DNA of 64,000 nt from contig NZ_JAPNJW010000001.1 of the NCBI RefSeq assembly GCF_026626745.1, forward strand, positions 1,270,001 through 1,334,000, in the 5' to 3' direction. The notes below the pieces were generated by a model. It did not search any database, had not been told where the DNA came from, and worked only from the letters and a program-made list of their open reading frames with translations. Made by a program: the position numbers and the translations under genes. Positions 29,336 to 41,551 of this stretch are shown in pieces (within the stretch, counting starts at the first letter, position 1; each line of letters opens with the position of its first letter). The stretch is from Nannocystis sp. RBIL2. Lineage in GTDB: Bacteria > Myxococcota_A > Polyangia > Nannocystales > Nannocystaceae.

Positions 29336-30913
29336 CTAGCCGGGATCGATGGGCGCGCACTTGAACTCGACCTCGATCTCGGCCTCCTTATCGTTCTGCA
29401 CCGCGACGCAGGTCTCGGGGCACAGCACGACCTTGCCGTCGTCGAGGTAGAACGACTTCGGCGCGCACGAGCCGGCGTCCTCGACCTGCTCGAACACCTC
29501 CGCCTCCATCGCGTTCATCGGCGTGAACTTGACCAGTACCGACTCCTCGTCGAGCTGCTTGCCCTCCGGCGGCGCGGGGATGGCGAAGTCGCACGCGATG
29601 GTGGCGTCCGCGATCACCCCGCTGGCGAGCGCCTGGAACAGCGCGTCATAGGAGGTCGTGTCGCACAGCGGGAAGCGCAGCGCGCCGGTGGCCACCGACA
29701 GGCTCTGGTGGCCGATCCCGCCGTTGACCCCGCTCGGGCACTTGGTGGTCACGATCGGGTCCTCCGCCGAGTACGGCTGATCCGGCGGATCGTTGAACGA
29801 CAGCCCGACGATGCTGTAGAAGCTGTAGTTGCGGGTCTCGGGCGTCGGTCCGAAGTGCAGCGGCGACAGCTCGCGCAGCTTGGCGTCGAACTTGTCGGCG
29901 GCGTTGGCTCCGCCGGCGATCGTGTTGTTGTCGTTGTAGTGATCGTTGCCGTGCGAGCAGACGACGCGGTCGTCCGACACCTCGATCATGATCTTGAACG
30001 CGTCGTCGCGCAGCCACGCCTGCCAGCCCTTCGGGGCGAACTTGAACAGGTCCTGCTGCACCCCGTTGAACGTGTCGAGCAGGCGGCACCACGAGTCGGT
30101 GCTGTCGATCTCCACGCTGTAATGATAGAACTTGCCGGCGTTGTTGATCGGCTGGCTCGGCGGATTGGTGCAGCCGCCCTTGGGGATCCCGGACAGCGGC
30201 GCCTCGATGCACACCTGCGTCGAGGTGTACTTGCCGTAGCGCGAGATCAGGATGACGCGGTAGTCGAGCCCGCTCTCGCCGATGATCTCGGCGAAGTTGT
30301 CGTTGATGTTGTCCTGCACGCCCTTGATCTCGGCCGCCATGCTGCCCGAGTTGTCGATCACGATGATGATGTCGACCGGACGCGGCACCAGCACCGGCTC
30401 CGCCGACTGCGTCCCGCACGCCGACGGCATGATCTGACACGTCTCCGAGCAGCCGCCCTCCGGCCCGTTGAGCCCGCCGAGGTCGCACTCCTCGCCGGGG
30501 CCCGGCAGCCCGTCGCCGCACACCTCGAGCTCGCAGCCCGCGCCGCAGCCGATGCCGATGCCGTTGTTGTCACCCTCGTCGCACGCCTCGCCCGGATCGA
30601 CGTGGCCGTCGCCGCAGAACGGCGCCGCCGGCTCGCTCGTGCTCGACGTCCCGGTCGTGGTGCCCGTCGTGCCGAAGCCGCCGGAGCCGCCGCTCGATGG
30701 ATCGCCCTCCGACGTCGTCCACGCCCCGCTCGACTGCGACGATTCCATCCCCGTGGTGGTGGTGGTGGTCGTCGTCGTCGAAGGCGATGGTTGCGTGGTC
30801 TCGGTCGCGACGCCGAAGCCGCTGTCGCTCACCGACACCTCGGCGCGGTCGCCGTTGCACGCCGCGAGGAGCGCGGCACACGTCCCCACCTCGAACATTC
30901 TACGCATTCGCAT
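29336..30913 (-). CDS. VWA-domain lipoprotein with Cys-rich repeats
   Basis: The 525-residue product has a lipoprotein signal (LLAAC19), a Ser/Thr-rich linker with a run of nine Thr, two myxobacterial Cys-rich repeats of the DUF4215 type (about 98-165, CGDGHVDPGEACDEGDNNG), and a VWA domain (from about 180) with an intact metal site motif DNSGS (IIIVIDNSGSM). It is probably exposed at the outer surface and may bind proteins or matrix. Similar multi-domain lipoproteins are abundant in Nannocystis-type genomes. The ATG at 30913 follows GAGAGG. The stop is 246 bases from the release-factor gene. Confidence 0.85.
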   Translation of the reverse strand: MRMRRMFEVGTCAALLAACNGDRAEVSVSDSGFGVATETTQPSPSTTTTTTTTTGMESSQSSGAWTTSEGDPSSGGSGGFGTTGTTTGTSSTSEPAAPFCGDGHVDPGEACDEGDNNGIGIGCGAGCELEVCGDGLPGPGEECDLGGLNGPEGGCSETCQIMPSACGTQSAEPVLVPRPVDIIIVIDNSGSMAAEIKGVQDNINDNFAEIIGESGLDYRVILISRYGKYTSTQVCIEAPLSGIPKGGCTNPPSQPINNAGKFYHYSVEIDSTDSWCRLLDTFNGVQQDLFKFAPKGWQAWLRDDAFKIMIEVSDDRVVCSHGNDHYNDNNTIAGGANAADKFDAKLRELSPLHFGPTPETRNYSFYSIVGLSFNDPPDQPYSAEDPIVTTKCPSGVNGGIGHQSLSVATGALRFPLCDTTSYDALFQALASGVIADATIACDFAIPAPPEGKQLDEESVLVKFTPMNAMEAEVFEQVEDAGSCAPKSFYLDDGKVVLCPETCVAVQNDKEAEIEVEFKCAPIDPG

Positions 30914-31374
30914 ACGAGGCCCTCTCCCGCCGCCGCCACGAGCATCCCGTTCGTCGGCGCAGCCAGTCGCGCGAACAACCGCGCGATCAGAAGGTGGGAC
31001 GAGGTCGGCTCGCGCGCCATCAAGAACCCGTCAGCATCGGCGCCCGCCACGGCGCGAGCATTCACCCGTGAAGGTCCGCAGCGACGCGAATGCACCGTGT
31101 TCCGCGGCCGAACGTCGCACACGGTCGAGGCGCACGACCGACCTGCCGCTGTGACGGTCACCACCGGAGATCGGAGCACGAGCCGGCATCAACGCCGCCT
31201 TGATGACATTCCCGATCGGACATGCCCTCAAAGACATGCACCGCGGCGACGCCCGCGCCGCCGCGGCCGGGCGCGATCCGGCCACCGACGCTCGGCCGCG
31301 CAGCTCCGCGCCAGGCGACGCGGCGACCTCATGTCGTTGGTGCCGGCGTCGATCGGCCACATAACCCCTCGACG
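30914..31374. other. 461-base divergent region
   Basis: No gene is supported. A GGACATGCCC element with a partner AGACATGC lies at about 31218-31236. The region must hold the promoters of the VWA lipoprotein and the hemerythrin-like gene. Confidence 0.4.
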
Positions 31375-31842
31375 ATGTCGGAGCCGACGATCTGGGACCT
31401 CCTCGAGCGCGACCACGAGGCCTTCGGCGCGCAACTCGCCACGCTCCAGGCGGCCCAGGAAGCCGCGGCGCGCGGGCTGTTGCCGCGGCTCGTGTGCGAG
31501 CTGACCGCCCACGCGCGGGCCAAGGAGGCAGTCCTCTACGGCCACCTCCTCCACGACGAGCGCGCCCGTAGTTGGGTCGTCGAGGGCCTCGAGGAGCTCG
31601 AGCGGATCCGGGCCGCGCTCACGGACCTGGAGCTGCTGCCGGCCGGCGACGAGAAGTGGCCCGTCCGGCTCGCCGCGCTGGCCGACGCCGTCCGGAACCA
31701 CTTCCGGGTCGAAAGAGCCGAGCTGCTGGCGATCGCCCGTCAAGCGCTGAGCGAGGTCCAGGCCACCGAGCTGGCGGCCAGCTACCTCGCCGAGCGCACG
31801 CGGATCAGGGCCGACCTCTCCTGTTTCGCCGAGTCGCGCTGA
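31375..31842 (+). CDS. Hemerythrin-like (HHE) domain protein
   Basis: The 155-residue cytosolic protein is all-helical and shows an HHE pattern: LLERDHEAFGAQL, LTAHARAKEAVLYGHLL and NHFRVERAELLAI, in which His and Glu residues could bind a di-iron site. Related proteins sense or store oxygen, iron or NO, or have no known metal. It sits upstream of the prolyl oligopeptidase in the same direction, but that gene seems to have its own -10 right after this stop. TAACCC near the start may be part of its own promoter. Confidence 0.8.
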   Translation: MSEPTIWDLLERDHEAFGAQLATLQAAQEAAARGLLPRLVCELTAHARAKEAVLYGHLLHDERARSWVVEGLEELERIRAALTDLELLPAGDEKWPVRLAALADAVRNHFRVERAELLAIARQALSEVQATELAASYLAERTRIRADLSCFAESR

Positions 31843-31845
31843 TGT

Positions 31846-31851
31846 TATCGT
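31846..31851 (+). promoter_or_regulatory. Probable extended -10 of the prolyl oligopeptidase gene
   Basis: TGT-TATCGT (extended -10) ends six bases before the ATG at 31858, so the mRNA is probably leaderless. Confidence 0.45.
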
Positions 31852-31857
31852 CGGCGC

Positions 31858-33987
<2,130 letters not shown>

Positions 33988-34017
33988 GATCGCAGACTGC
34001 GGGCAATCCCGCGCTCC

Positions 34018-34047
34018 GCGGCCTCGCGTGGACGAACGCGAGGCCGC
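34018..34047 (+). terminator. Hairpin terminator after prolyl oligopeptidase
   Basis: Perfect 12-base arms GCGGCCTCGCGT (34018-34029) and ACGCGAGGCCGC (34036-34047) with loop GGACGA. No U-tract follows, but stem strength is high. Confidence 0.65.
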
Positions 34048-34052
34048 TGACA

Positions 34053-34058
34053 TAACCT
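34053..34058 (+). promoter_or_regulatory. Probable -10 element of the FG-GAP lipoprotein gene
   Basis: TAACCT ends six bases before the ATG at 34065, directly after the preceding terminator hairpin. The transcript is probably leaderless. Confidence 0.45.
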
Positions 34059-34064
34059 GCGATC

Positions 34065-35396
34065 ATGGTGGACTGTCGGATCGCGGGCCTGCTCGCGCTC
34101 GTCGCCGGCGCGAGCGCGTGTTCCATGCCGAACCCGCTGTTCCTCGCCGGTGACAGCGACGACGCGACCAGCGACGCGAGCCTGGACCCCGCGTCCTCCG
34201 GCGACGCGAGCACCAGCACCGGCCACGCCGCCAGCAGCGGCCCCGCCGAGACCGGCGAATCGCCCGGCACCACCGACGACTCGCCCGTCTGCGGCAACGG
34301 CGAGCAGGAGCCCGGCGAGCAGTGCGACGACGGCAACCAGATCGCGGGCGACGACTGCGAGGACAACTGCCGCCGACTGTTTCGCCCGTGGGATCAACCC
34401 GTCGCGGGCACCGAGGGCGCCACCGCCTTCGCCGTCGGCGACCTCGACGGCGACGGCGACGACGACCTCGCGCTCGGCTTCTCGACCTGCTCGATCGGAC
34501 AGGCGTGCGTCCGCGTCTGGCTCAACCAGGGCGACGCTGTCTTCGTCGAGGGCGAGCCGGTGGCGATCGCCGAGGCGCCCGCGCGCCTGTTCATCGCCGA
34601 CTGGGACCACGACGACGTCCCCGACCTGCTCACCACGCACGCCGGCGGCTTCGTCAGCCTCGCGCTCCTCGGCGCCGGCGAGCCGCCGATCGAGCTCCCC
34701 CAGCTCGGCGATCTGGATGCTGCGATCGTCGCCCACATCGACGGCGACGAGCTGCCGGACCTCGTCATACCCGACGAGGCCAACCAGCGGATCTACTACG
34801 TCCTCGCCAACGGCTTCGGCTTCACCCAGCCCAACACGGTCAACCCCGGCTTCCCGCCGCGCCACGTCGCAGCCGGCGACGTCGACGCGGACGGCGAGGT
34901 CGATCTCGCTTACTCGATCGACCTCGGCCCGAACCGAGGCTTCTCCGTCAAGCTCGGCTTCGAGGGCGCGGACCTCGGCCCCTTCACCAGCAACGCCAGC
35001 AACGCCGGCGCCATCGCCCTCGGCGAGTTCGGGCTCCCGCCATGGCCCAACGTCGTCTACAGCGATCCGGTCGGCAACACCCTGCAGGTGTTCGACAACA
35101 AGGGCGGCGGCCAGTTCGAGAAGTCGAGCGACACCGTCGACGCCGAGCCCGGCATGCTGCGACTGCTGGGCGCGCGCATCAACACCGACGACGTCGACAA
35201 CATCGTCGCCCTCGCCCCCGCGGCCCTGCAGATCTTCACCTACGCCGACGGCAAGATCGTCTCGGGCCCCTCGCGCAACTTCTCCGGCACCGGCATCGAC
35301 GTGCAGGTCGGCCGGCTCGGCGGCGACGACCGCATCGACCTCGCCCTCCTGACCAGCACCGGCGTCTACACCCTTGTCAATCAGGCGGGCGAGTGA
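34065..35396 (+). CDS. FG-GAP/VCBS-repeat lipoprotein with Cys-rich repeat
   Basis: The 443-residue protein has a lipoprotein signal (VAGASAC19), an acidic Ser/Thr/Asp linker, a Cys-rich motif [16 protein letters not shown] typical of myxobacterial DUF4215 proteins (about 76-110), and a repeated FG-GAP/VCBS-like propeller with calcium-binding [38 protein letters not shown] and similar units. Such propellers bind ligands at the cell surface; the partner is unknown. It has a hairpin upstream and no gene overlaps. The rest of the gene is regular in codon use. Confidence 0.85.
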   Translation: MVDCRIAGLLALVAGASACSMPNPLFLAGDSDDATSDASLDPASSGDASTSTGHAASSGPAETGESPGTTDDSPVCGNGEQEPGEQCDDGNQIAGDDCEDNCRRLFRPWDQPVAGTEGATAFAVGDLDGDGDDDLALGFSTCSIGQACVRVWLNQGDAVFVEGEPVAIAEAPARLFIADWDHDDVPDLLTTHAGGFVSLALLGAGEPPIELPQLGDLDAAIVAHIDGDELPDLVIPDEANQRIYYVLANGFGFTQPNTVNPGFPPRHVAAGDVDADGEVDLAYSIDLGPNRGFSVKLGFEGADLGPFTSNASNAGAIALGEFGLPPWPNVVYSDPVGNTLQVFDNKGGGQFEKSSDTVDAEPGMLRLLGARINTDDVDNIVALAPAALQIFTYADGKIVSGPSRNFSGTGIDVQVGRLGGDDRIDLALLTSTGVYTLVNQAGE

Positions 35397-35594
35397 ATCG
35401 GCGTCGGCGAGCCAGCGGCGTCCGCCATACCCGCCGCGTCACCGCGACGGCGCCGACCCTCCATTCACCGCCGACTCGTCCGCCGCCCGCGCCGCGGTCG
35501 ACTCAAATCACCCTGCACATCGCCGACACTGCGCTGCCGACCACGCCGCGCCGCGTCGATCACCGCGCCGCGACCGCGATCCAGAGCGACCGCC
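35397..35594. other. 198-base gap before the ferritin-like gene
   Basis: No supported gene. Promoter of the ferritin-like gene expected here, not identified. Confidence 0.3.
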
Positions 35595-36941
35595 ATGCCC
35601 GCGTCCCTGTTCGCGCTCCGCCGCCGCCTGTTCGTCGCGCTCGGCCTCGGCGCCTCTGCCGGTTGCAGCAGCCCCTCGACCTCCGCCGCCCCGCCCCCCC
35701 ACGCGCGCGAGCTCGCGGCCGCGTCCGCCCGCGACGCCTGCGACCCCTCGTTCGCGTTCGACGCCTGCTCACCTGAGGACCTCGCGCGTCCGCTCAAGCC
35801 GCGCTGCGACGCCGACGCCGACTGCGATGACGGCGCCTACGGCCGCTGCGTCGCCCAGAACCTCGGCTTCGGACCCAGCTGCGTCTGCGATTACAGCTGC
35901 AGCACCGACGCCGACTGCCGCAGCGACGAGGCGTGCGTCTGCGACCACGCCTTCGCCGACGATCACTCGCGCTGCGTCCCCGCTCTCTGCCGCACCGACG
36001 ACGATTGTCCCGAAGGCAGCTGCAGCTTCTCCTCATGGTTCGACGGCTGCAGGCTCGAGTCGTTCCTCGCCTGCCGGAGCCCCGCCGACACCTGCCTGCG
36101 CGACGGCGACTGCGAGACCGACCAGGACTGCGCCTACGACCCCGACGCGGGCCACTGGCGCTGCCGCTACGAGGCCTGCGCGATCGGCCGTCCGCTCGTC
36201 GTCGCCGGCACCGCGCGCACGGCCCCCGCGGTCGCGCGCGCCGACTGGCTGACCGAGATCGATCTGCCGAGCGACCTACCCTCCGCAGTGCAGGCCGCGA
36301 TCGCCAGTCACTGGGCCGCCGTCGCCGCGCTCGAGCACGCCTCGGTCGCCAGCTTCGCCGCAGTCACCCTCGACCTCATGACGCTCGGCGCCCCGCCCGA
36401 CTTGCTCGCCGAGGCCCAGCGCGCGGCGCTCGACGAGATCGAGCACGCCCGCTTCGCCTGGTCGCTCGCCAGCCTGTGGTCCGGCCGTCCCCTCGGCCCC
36501 GGCCCGCTCGCGCTCGACGGCTTCCCCTTGCGACATGTCCTCGAGGACATCGTCGAGGCCCTCGTGCGCGACGGCTGCGTCGGCGAGACCCTCGGCGCCG
36601 CCGAGGCCCAGCTGTGCGCCGAGCTGGCCGCACACCCGGTCCTCGCCGCCCGCCTCGCCGACATCGCAAGCGACGAGACCCGCCACGCCGCGCTCGCCTG
36701 GCGCACCCTCCGCTGGCTGCTCGCCAGCCACGGCCCCGCGGTCCGCCTCGTCGCCCTCGGCACCGTCGCCGAGCTGCGCGCCGAGCTGGCCACCGACCTC
36801 CCACCCGACGACGAGCGCCCTGCCGCCCCGGGTTGGGGCCTCCTGCGCCCCAGGGCCCGCCGCGCCCACCACCGCGAGACCTTCGCCGCAGTGATCGAAC
36901 CCGTCCTCCGCACCCTCCTCGGCCCGACCGCCGTCGCCTGA
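35595..36941 (+). CDS. Cys-rich domain fused to a ferritin-like domain
   Basis: The 448-residue protein starts with a likely lipoprotein signal (GLGASAGC24), then a Cys-rich region (about 48-200, around 25 Cys) made of DCDDGAYGRC / DCRSDEACVC repeats, and a helical ferritin-like domain (about 225-448). The helical part shows EHASVASFAAVTLDLM, DEIEHARFAW and SDETRHAALAW, the ExxH/ExxRH pattern of di-iron carboxylate proteins. It may bind iron or act as a redox enzyme on the outer surface. This fusion occurs in myxobacteria; function is unknown. A hairpin repeat (36533-36550) lies in frame as RHVLEDI. Confidence 0.8.
   Translation: MPASLFALRRRLFVALGLGASAGCSSPSTSAAPPPHARELAAASARDACDPSFAFDACSPEDLARPLKPRCDADADCDDGAYGRCVAQNLGFGPSCVCDYSCSTDADCRSDEACVCDHAFADDHSRCVPALCRTDDDCPEGSCSFSSWFDGCRLESFLACRSPADTCLRDGDCETDQDCAYDPDAGHWRCRYEACAIGRPLVVAGTARTAPAVARADWLTEIDLPSDLPSAVQAAIASHWAAVAALEHASVASFAAVTLDLMTLGAPPDLLAEAQRAALDEIEHARFAWSLASLWSGRPLGPGPLALDGFPLRHVLEDIVEALVRDGCVGETLGAAEAQLCAELAAHPVLAARLADIASDETRHAALAWRTLRWLLASHGPAVRLVALGTVAELRAELATDLPPDDERPAAPGWGLLRPRARRAHHRETFAAVIEPVLRTLLGPTAVA
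36533..36550. repeat. Hairpin repeat within the ferritin-like gene
   Basis: ACATGTCC, loop TCGA, GGACAT. Encodes HVLEDI in the ferritin-like domain. Confidence 0.7.
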
Positions 36942-37518
36942 ACTTTTTATAAAACATGTCCCCGAGGACATCTCGTCACACTGCGTTCGCGACAGCTCCG
37001 CCACGAATCCCACAGTCCGCCCTCCCTCGCATCCCGCGCGCCCCCGGATCCGCCGACACGCCGCCCGGGGATCTTGCAATCGCTCGTCTCGCCCGACAGT
37101 TGTCCTGCATGGACAGCCCCGTGCGCTGCCCCTCACGCATCGACCCCGATCGTGTTGCGGCAGAGCCTGGCACCCGCCCGACCTCCCCCGGGGCAGCTAG
37201 CGAACGCGGCAACCCGGCGCAGCGTCGCCATCGGCCCGACATGGACGACGGGAACACCGGCCGCCTGACCGCGCGTCCGGCAGGCCGGCGAGCCAACACC
37301 CATGGCCGTCGCACCCACGCGCGCTCGCGCCCTCACATGTCTCAAAAGACAGCCGGTGTGCAGCCGCCTGCACCGATCGGCGACACCGGTCCGCGCTCGC
37401 GAGCGGCGGCGGCGGGTCCGCGACGTGTGAGATTCGCCAGGGGGTCCGTGGACCCGCCCCGCTTGCGGCCGCGCTCTGCGATTTGCCACCATGCGCGCGG
37501 AGCTCGGCCAGTCCCCTC
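36942..37518. other. 577-base gap before the threonine catabolism genes
   Basis: No gene is supported. Holds the hairpin repeat above and a further degenerate copy (ACATGTCTCAAAAGACAG, about 37336-37353). Confidence 0.4.
36954..36971. repeat. Hairpin repeat after the ferritin-like gene
   Basis: ACATGTCC, loop CCGA, GGACAT, right after the AT-rich stretch AACTTTTTATAAAA downstream of the stop. It may act as terminator, although the A/T tract is on the upstream side for the plus strand. Confidence 0.7.
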
Positions 37519-38508
37519 ATGTCAGCATCCCACGGCCCAGTCGGCCCCCACACTACTCCGGGCCGCAAGGTCCTCGTCACCGGCGCCGGCGGACAGGTCG
37601 GCCTCGATCTCCTGCAGGCGCTGCGGGCCCGCGGCGACCAGGTGTTCGCCAGCGACCTCGCCCCGCCGAGCGGCGACGCCGGCCCCGGCCTGCCGTGGTC
37701 CAGCCTCGACGTCACCCGGGCCGACCAGGTCGACGCGCTCGTCGCCGAGCTGCGCCCTGACGTCGTCTACCACCTGGCCGCGATCCTCAGCGCCACCGGC
37801 GAGCGCGACCCGCTGCGCACCTACGCCGTCAATCAGGACGGCACGCTGCACGTCCTCGAGGCCGCGCGCAAGTTCAGCGTGCGCCAGGTGATCTTCACCA
37901 GCACGATCGCCGTGTTCGGGCCCGGCCTGCCGCCGCTCGTCGGCGACGACGTCTCGCTGCGCCCGACCACCATGTACGGCGTCACCAAGGTCGCCGGCGA
38001 GCTGCTCGGCGAGTACTACAGCCGCCGCCACGGCCTCGACTTCCGCGGCGTCCGTTTCCCCGGCCTGCTGTCGGCCGTGCTGCCGGGCGGCGGCACCAGC
38101 GACTACGCCCCGCTGATGTACTACGAGTCGCTGCGCACCGGCGGCTACGAGGCGTTCTGCCGCCCCGACAGCCAGATCCCGCTGATGTACATGCCCGACG
38201 CCCTGCGCGCTCTGGTCGAGCTGTCGCTGGCCCCGCGCGAGCGCCTCGGCCGCTGCATCTACAACATCGCCGCCTTCTCGCCGACTGCGCATGAGATCGC
38301 GGACGAGGTCGCTCGCGTCGTGCCCGGGGCCCGCATCACCTTCAAGCCCGACCCGGCGCGCCAGGCCATCCTCGACTCGTGGCCGCGCGCGCTCGACGAC
38401 ACCTGCGCCCGCCGCGACTGGGACTGGCGCCCGGCCTGGGACCTGGCCAGGATGAGCGACGACCTCACCCCCAAGCTCGCCGCGCTGGCCGCCCGCGCCG
38501 GCAAGTGA
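37519..38508 (+). CDS. SDR-type L-threonine 3-dehydrogenase
   Basis: The 329-residue protein is an extended short-chain dehydrogenase with an NAD-binding [15 protein letters not shown] near residue 18, the SDLAP acid after the second strand, [15 protein letters not shown], and catalytic TSTIAVFG plus the YGVTKVAGE Tyr-Lys motif. These features match UDP-galactose-epimerase-like L-threonine 3-dehydrogenase. The assignment is supported by the next gene, kbl, 34 bases downstream, which takes the product 2-amino-3-ketobutyrate. Together they convert threonine to glycine and acetyl-CoA. The ATG at 37519 precedes the NAD-binding domain; no clear Shine-Dalgarno. Confidence 0.88.
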   Translation: MSASHGPVGPHTTPGRKVLVTGAGGQVGLDLLQALRARGDQVFASDLAPPSGDAGPGLPWSSLDVTRADQVDALVAELRPDVVYHLAAILSATGERDPLRTYAVNQDGTLHVLEAARKFSVRQVIFTSTIAVFGPGLPPLVGDDVSLRPTTMYGVTKVAGELLGEYYSRRHGLDFRGVRFPGLLSAVLPGGGTSDYAPLMYYESLRTGGYEAFCRPDSQIPLMYMPDALRALVELSLAPRERLGRCIYNIAAFSPTAHEIADEVARVVPGARITFKPDPARQAILDSWPRALDDTCARRDWDWRPAWDLARMSDDLTPKLAALAARAGK

Positions 38509-38542
38509 ACCTCTCCCCGCCTGCCCCGAAGGACCTGTCCTC

Positions 38543-39733
<1,191 letters not shown>

Positions 39734-39745
39734 ACATGTCCTGAA

Positions 39746-39779
39746 GCGCCTGTCCTAGAGAACATCTGAGGACAGGCGC
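39746..39779. terminator. Hairpin terminator after kbl made from the CCTGTCC repeat
   Basis: GCGCCTGTCC (39746-39755) pairs with GGACAGGCGC (39770-39779), extended by T-A to 11 bases, 12-base loop. It lies between kbl and the convergent gene at 39858 and carries the core of the window-wide repeat. An unpaired ACATGTCC unit lies at 39734-39741. Confidence 0.7.
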
Positions 39780-39857
39780 CCCCGCCCGGGAGCGATCTCC
39801 CGCCGGTCGCTGCAATGCGGGCAGTCCGGCGGCGAGATCGCGCGTCCTGCGCAGCTC

Positions 39858-40268
39858 TCAGCGGCTCTTCACGTTGGCGACCATCATCAACACGAGGCAC
39901 GCGACGACCGGGATCACATAGGGCACGACCTTGAGCCCCCCGAGCTCGAAGTTCTGCCAGCCGAGCAGGAACTCGCCGCCCGCGATCGATGCAGCCACGA
40001 GCAGCGCCCCCAGGCGCTCCGGCCAATCGGTCTCGATCTTCAGCCCGATATAGAAGATGAGCAGCCCGACCGCGCCCGTGATCGCGGGGAAGGCCCACGC
40101 CGGCAGCCCGGCGATGGCGTCGATACCCTGGGAGGCCATCTGCGGGTTGCTCAGCGCCAGGTTGGCCAGGACCGCCACCAACACCAGGCCAGTGGCGAAG
40201 ATCAGGTAGGTCCAGATGCGCCCCTTGTGGGCCCGGTGGCTGTGATCGTGCGCGTGACCTGTTGCCAT
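39858..40268 (-). CDS. Small membrane protein of four helices
   Basis: The 136-residue protein has a His-rich N-terminus (ATGHAHDHSHRAH) and four hydrophobic segments (about 25-45, 57-77, 88-106, 112-130). I do not recognise the family. The His cluster could bind a metal. A GGAGGAA Shine-Dalgarno precedes the ATG at 40268, which is preferred to upstream in-frame starts. It is divergent from the Gly/Glu-rich lipoprotein gene. A transporter accessory role is a guess. Confidence 0.7.
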   Translation of the reverse strand: MATGHAHDHSHRAHKGRIWTYLIFATGLVLVAVLANLALSNPQMASQGIDAIAGLPAWAFPAITGAVGLLIFYIGLKIETDWPERLGALLVAASIAGGEFLLGWQNFELGGLKVVPYVIPVVACLVLMMVANVKSR

Positions 40269-40494
40269 GCGTTCCTCCGCCGGCACTGTACCGCGTCCGA
40301 CCGGTGACACCCGTGTCGTGATGCGACGCGGAACACAGTCAACCAACACGCGCGGTCTCGGTCACCGGCCGGCGGGCCATCCCTCTCAATTCCGACGTCC
40401 CCCCTTGCCGAGTCTGACAGTGTCGGGCAGCATAAAATCGTTCGGCTCGGATCCATCGACGCACTTAACTGTTCTTTTTTCGTCACGGTACTCC

Positions 40495-41427
40495 ATGCAA
40501 CGCAATGCTCTCCGCTGGCTTCGTAACCTCCCGCTCCTCTCACTGATCGCTGCGCCGCTGGTGCTCCCCGGCTGTGGCATCTCGAAGCTCGATATCGACG
40601 GCTACGAGGACGGCGACGAAAAGGGTGAAGGCGGCGAAGAAGGCGGCCCCGGTGAGGAAGGCGGCCACGAGGAAGGCGGCGTCGAAGAAGGCGGCGTCGA
40701 GGAAGGCGGCCACGGCGAAGAAGGCGGCAGCGGCCCCAGCGATCCCGGCACTGGCGGCTGGGAGGAAGGCGGCGAGGGCGGCGAGCAGGGCGAGACCGGC
40801 CTGCCCGGCGAAGAGGGCGGCGAGGAAGGCCAGGCCGAGTGGGGCGGCGAGGAAGAGGGCGGCGGCGAAGGCCCCAACCCCGGTGAAGAAGGCGGCGGCG
40901 AGGAAGGCCAGGCCGAATGGGGCGGCGAGGAAGAGGGCGGCGGCGAAGGCCCCAACCCCGGTGAAGAAGGCGGCGGCGAGGAAGGCCAGGCCGAATGGGG
41001 CGGCGAGGAAGGCGGCGGCGAAGGCCCCAACCCTGGTGAAGAGGGTGGCGCCGAGGGCAACGCCGAATGGGGCGGTGAAGAAGGTGGCGGCGAAGGCCCG
41101 CTGCCCGGCGAAGAAGGCGGCGGCGAGGAAGGCCAGTCCGAGTGGGGCGGCGAAGAAGGCGGCGGCGAGGGTCCGACGCCCGGCGAGGAGGGCGGCCAGT
41201 CCGAATGGGGCGGTGAGGAAGGCGGCGGCGGCGAGACCACCGGCGGCTCCCCCGGCGAGGAAGGCGGCGAGTGGGGCGGCGAAGGCGGCGACCCCAACCA
41301 GGGCGGCAACAAGCCCGCCAGCAAGCCCGTCCAGCTCATCGAGAAGCAGTTCAACCAGTGCCTCGACTCGGGCAGCGCCTACAACCACTGTGTCGGCCAG
41401 CTCGACCTCGCATTGAAGAAGCTCTGA
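40495..41427 (+). CDS. Gly/Glu-rich repeat lipoprotein
   Basis: The 310-residue protein has a lipoprotein signal (VLPGC27), about 220 residues of Gly/Glu-rich repeats with a period near 26 residues (units of the type EEGQAEWGGEEEGGGEGPNPG), and a short C-terminal domain with two Cys (NQCLDSG, NHCVGQ) that may form a disulfide. The repeat array will be strongly acidic and disordered. Function unknown; it may be a surface or spacer protein. Its long non-repetitive C-terminus and the normal codon positions argue for a real gene rather than antisense artefact. Preceded by an AT-rich stretch (TGTTCTTTTTTCG) and followed by a strong terminator. Confidence 0.75.
   Translation: MQRNALRWLRNLPLLSLIAAPLVLPGCGISKLDIDGYEDGDEKGEGGEEGGPGEEGGHEEGGVEEGGVEEGGHGEEGGSGPSDPGTGGWEEGGEGGEQGETGLPGEEGGEEGQAEWGGEEEGGGEGPNPGEEGGGEEGQAEWGGEEEGGGEGPNPGEEGGGEEGQAEWGGEEGGGEGPNPGEEGGAEGNAEWGGEEGGGEGPLPGEEGGGEEGQSEWGGEEGGGEGPTPGEEGGQSEWGGEEGGGGETTGGSPGEEGGEWGGEGGDPNQGGNKPASKPVQLIEKQFNQCLDSGSAYNHCVGQLDLALKKL
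40831..41240 (+). repeat. 78-base tandem repeats (VNTR) in the Gly/Glu-rich gene
   Basis: CAGGCCGA occurs at 40831, 40909 and 40987, giving a 78-base (26-codon) period, followed by shorter and diverged copies. Copy number is likely to vary between strains. Confidence 0.8.
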
Positions 41428-41453
41428 GCTCGCACGCATCCGCGTGAATGCAG

Positions 41454-41482
41454 CGCCGAGGTCCGCGAGACCTCGGCGTTTT
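41454..41482 (+). terminator. Rho-independent terminator of the Gly/Glu-rich gene
   Basis: CGCCGAGGTC (41454-41463), loop CGCGA, GACCTCGGCG (41469-41478), then TTTT. A clear hairpin with U-tract. Confidence 0.85.
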
Positions 41483-41551
41483 GCGTTAACCATTCATCAC
41501 GCGCCCGAACTTGCGCGGGCCGCCGATGCGCCGGACACTTCGCGCGGAACG

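Noticed and set aside
40602-41354. Pro/Ser-rich minus-strand frame opposite the Gly/Glu repeat gene
   Set aside because: Mirror product of the repeat; the plus strand has a lipobox, non-repetitive C-terminus and terminator.
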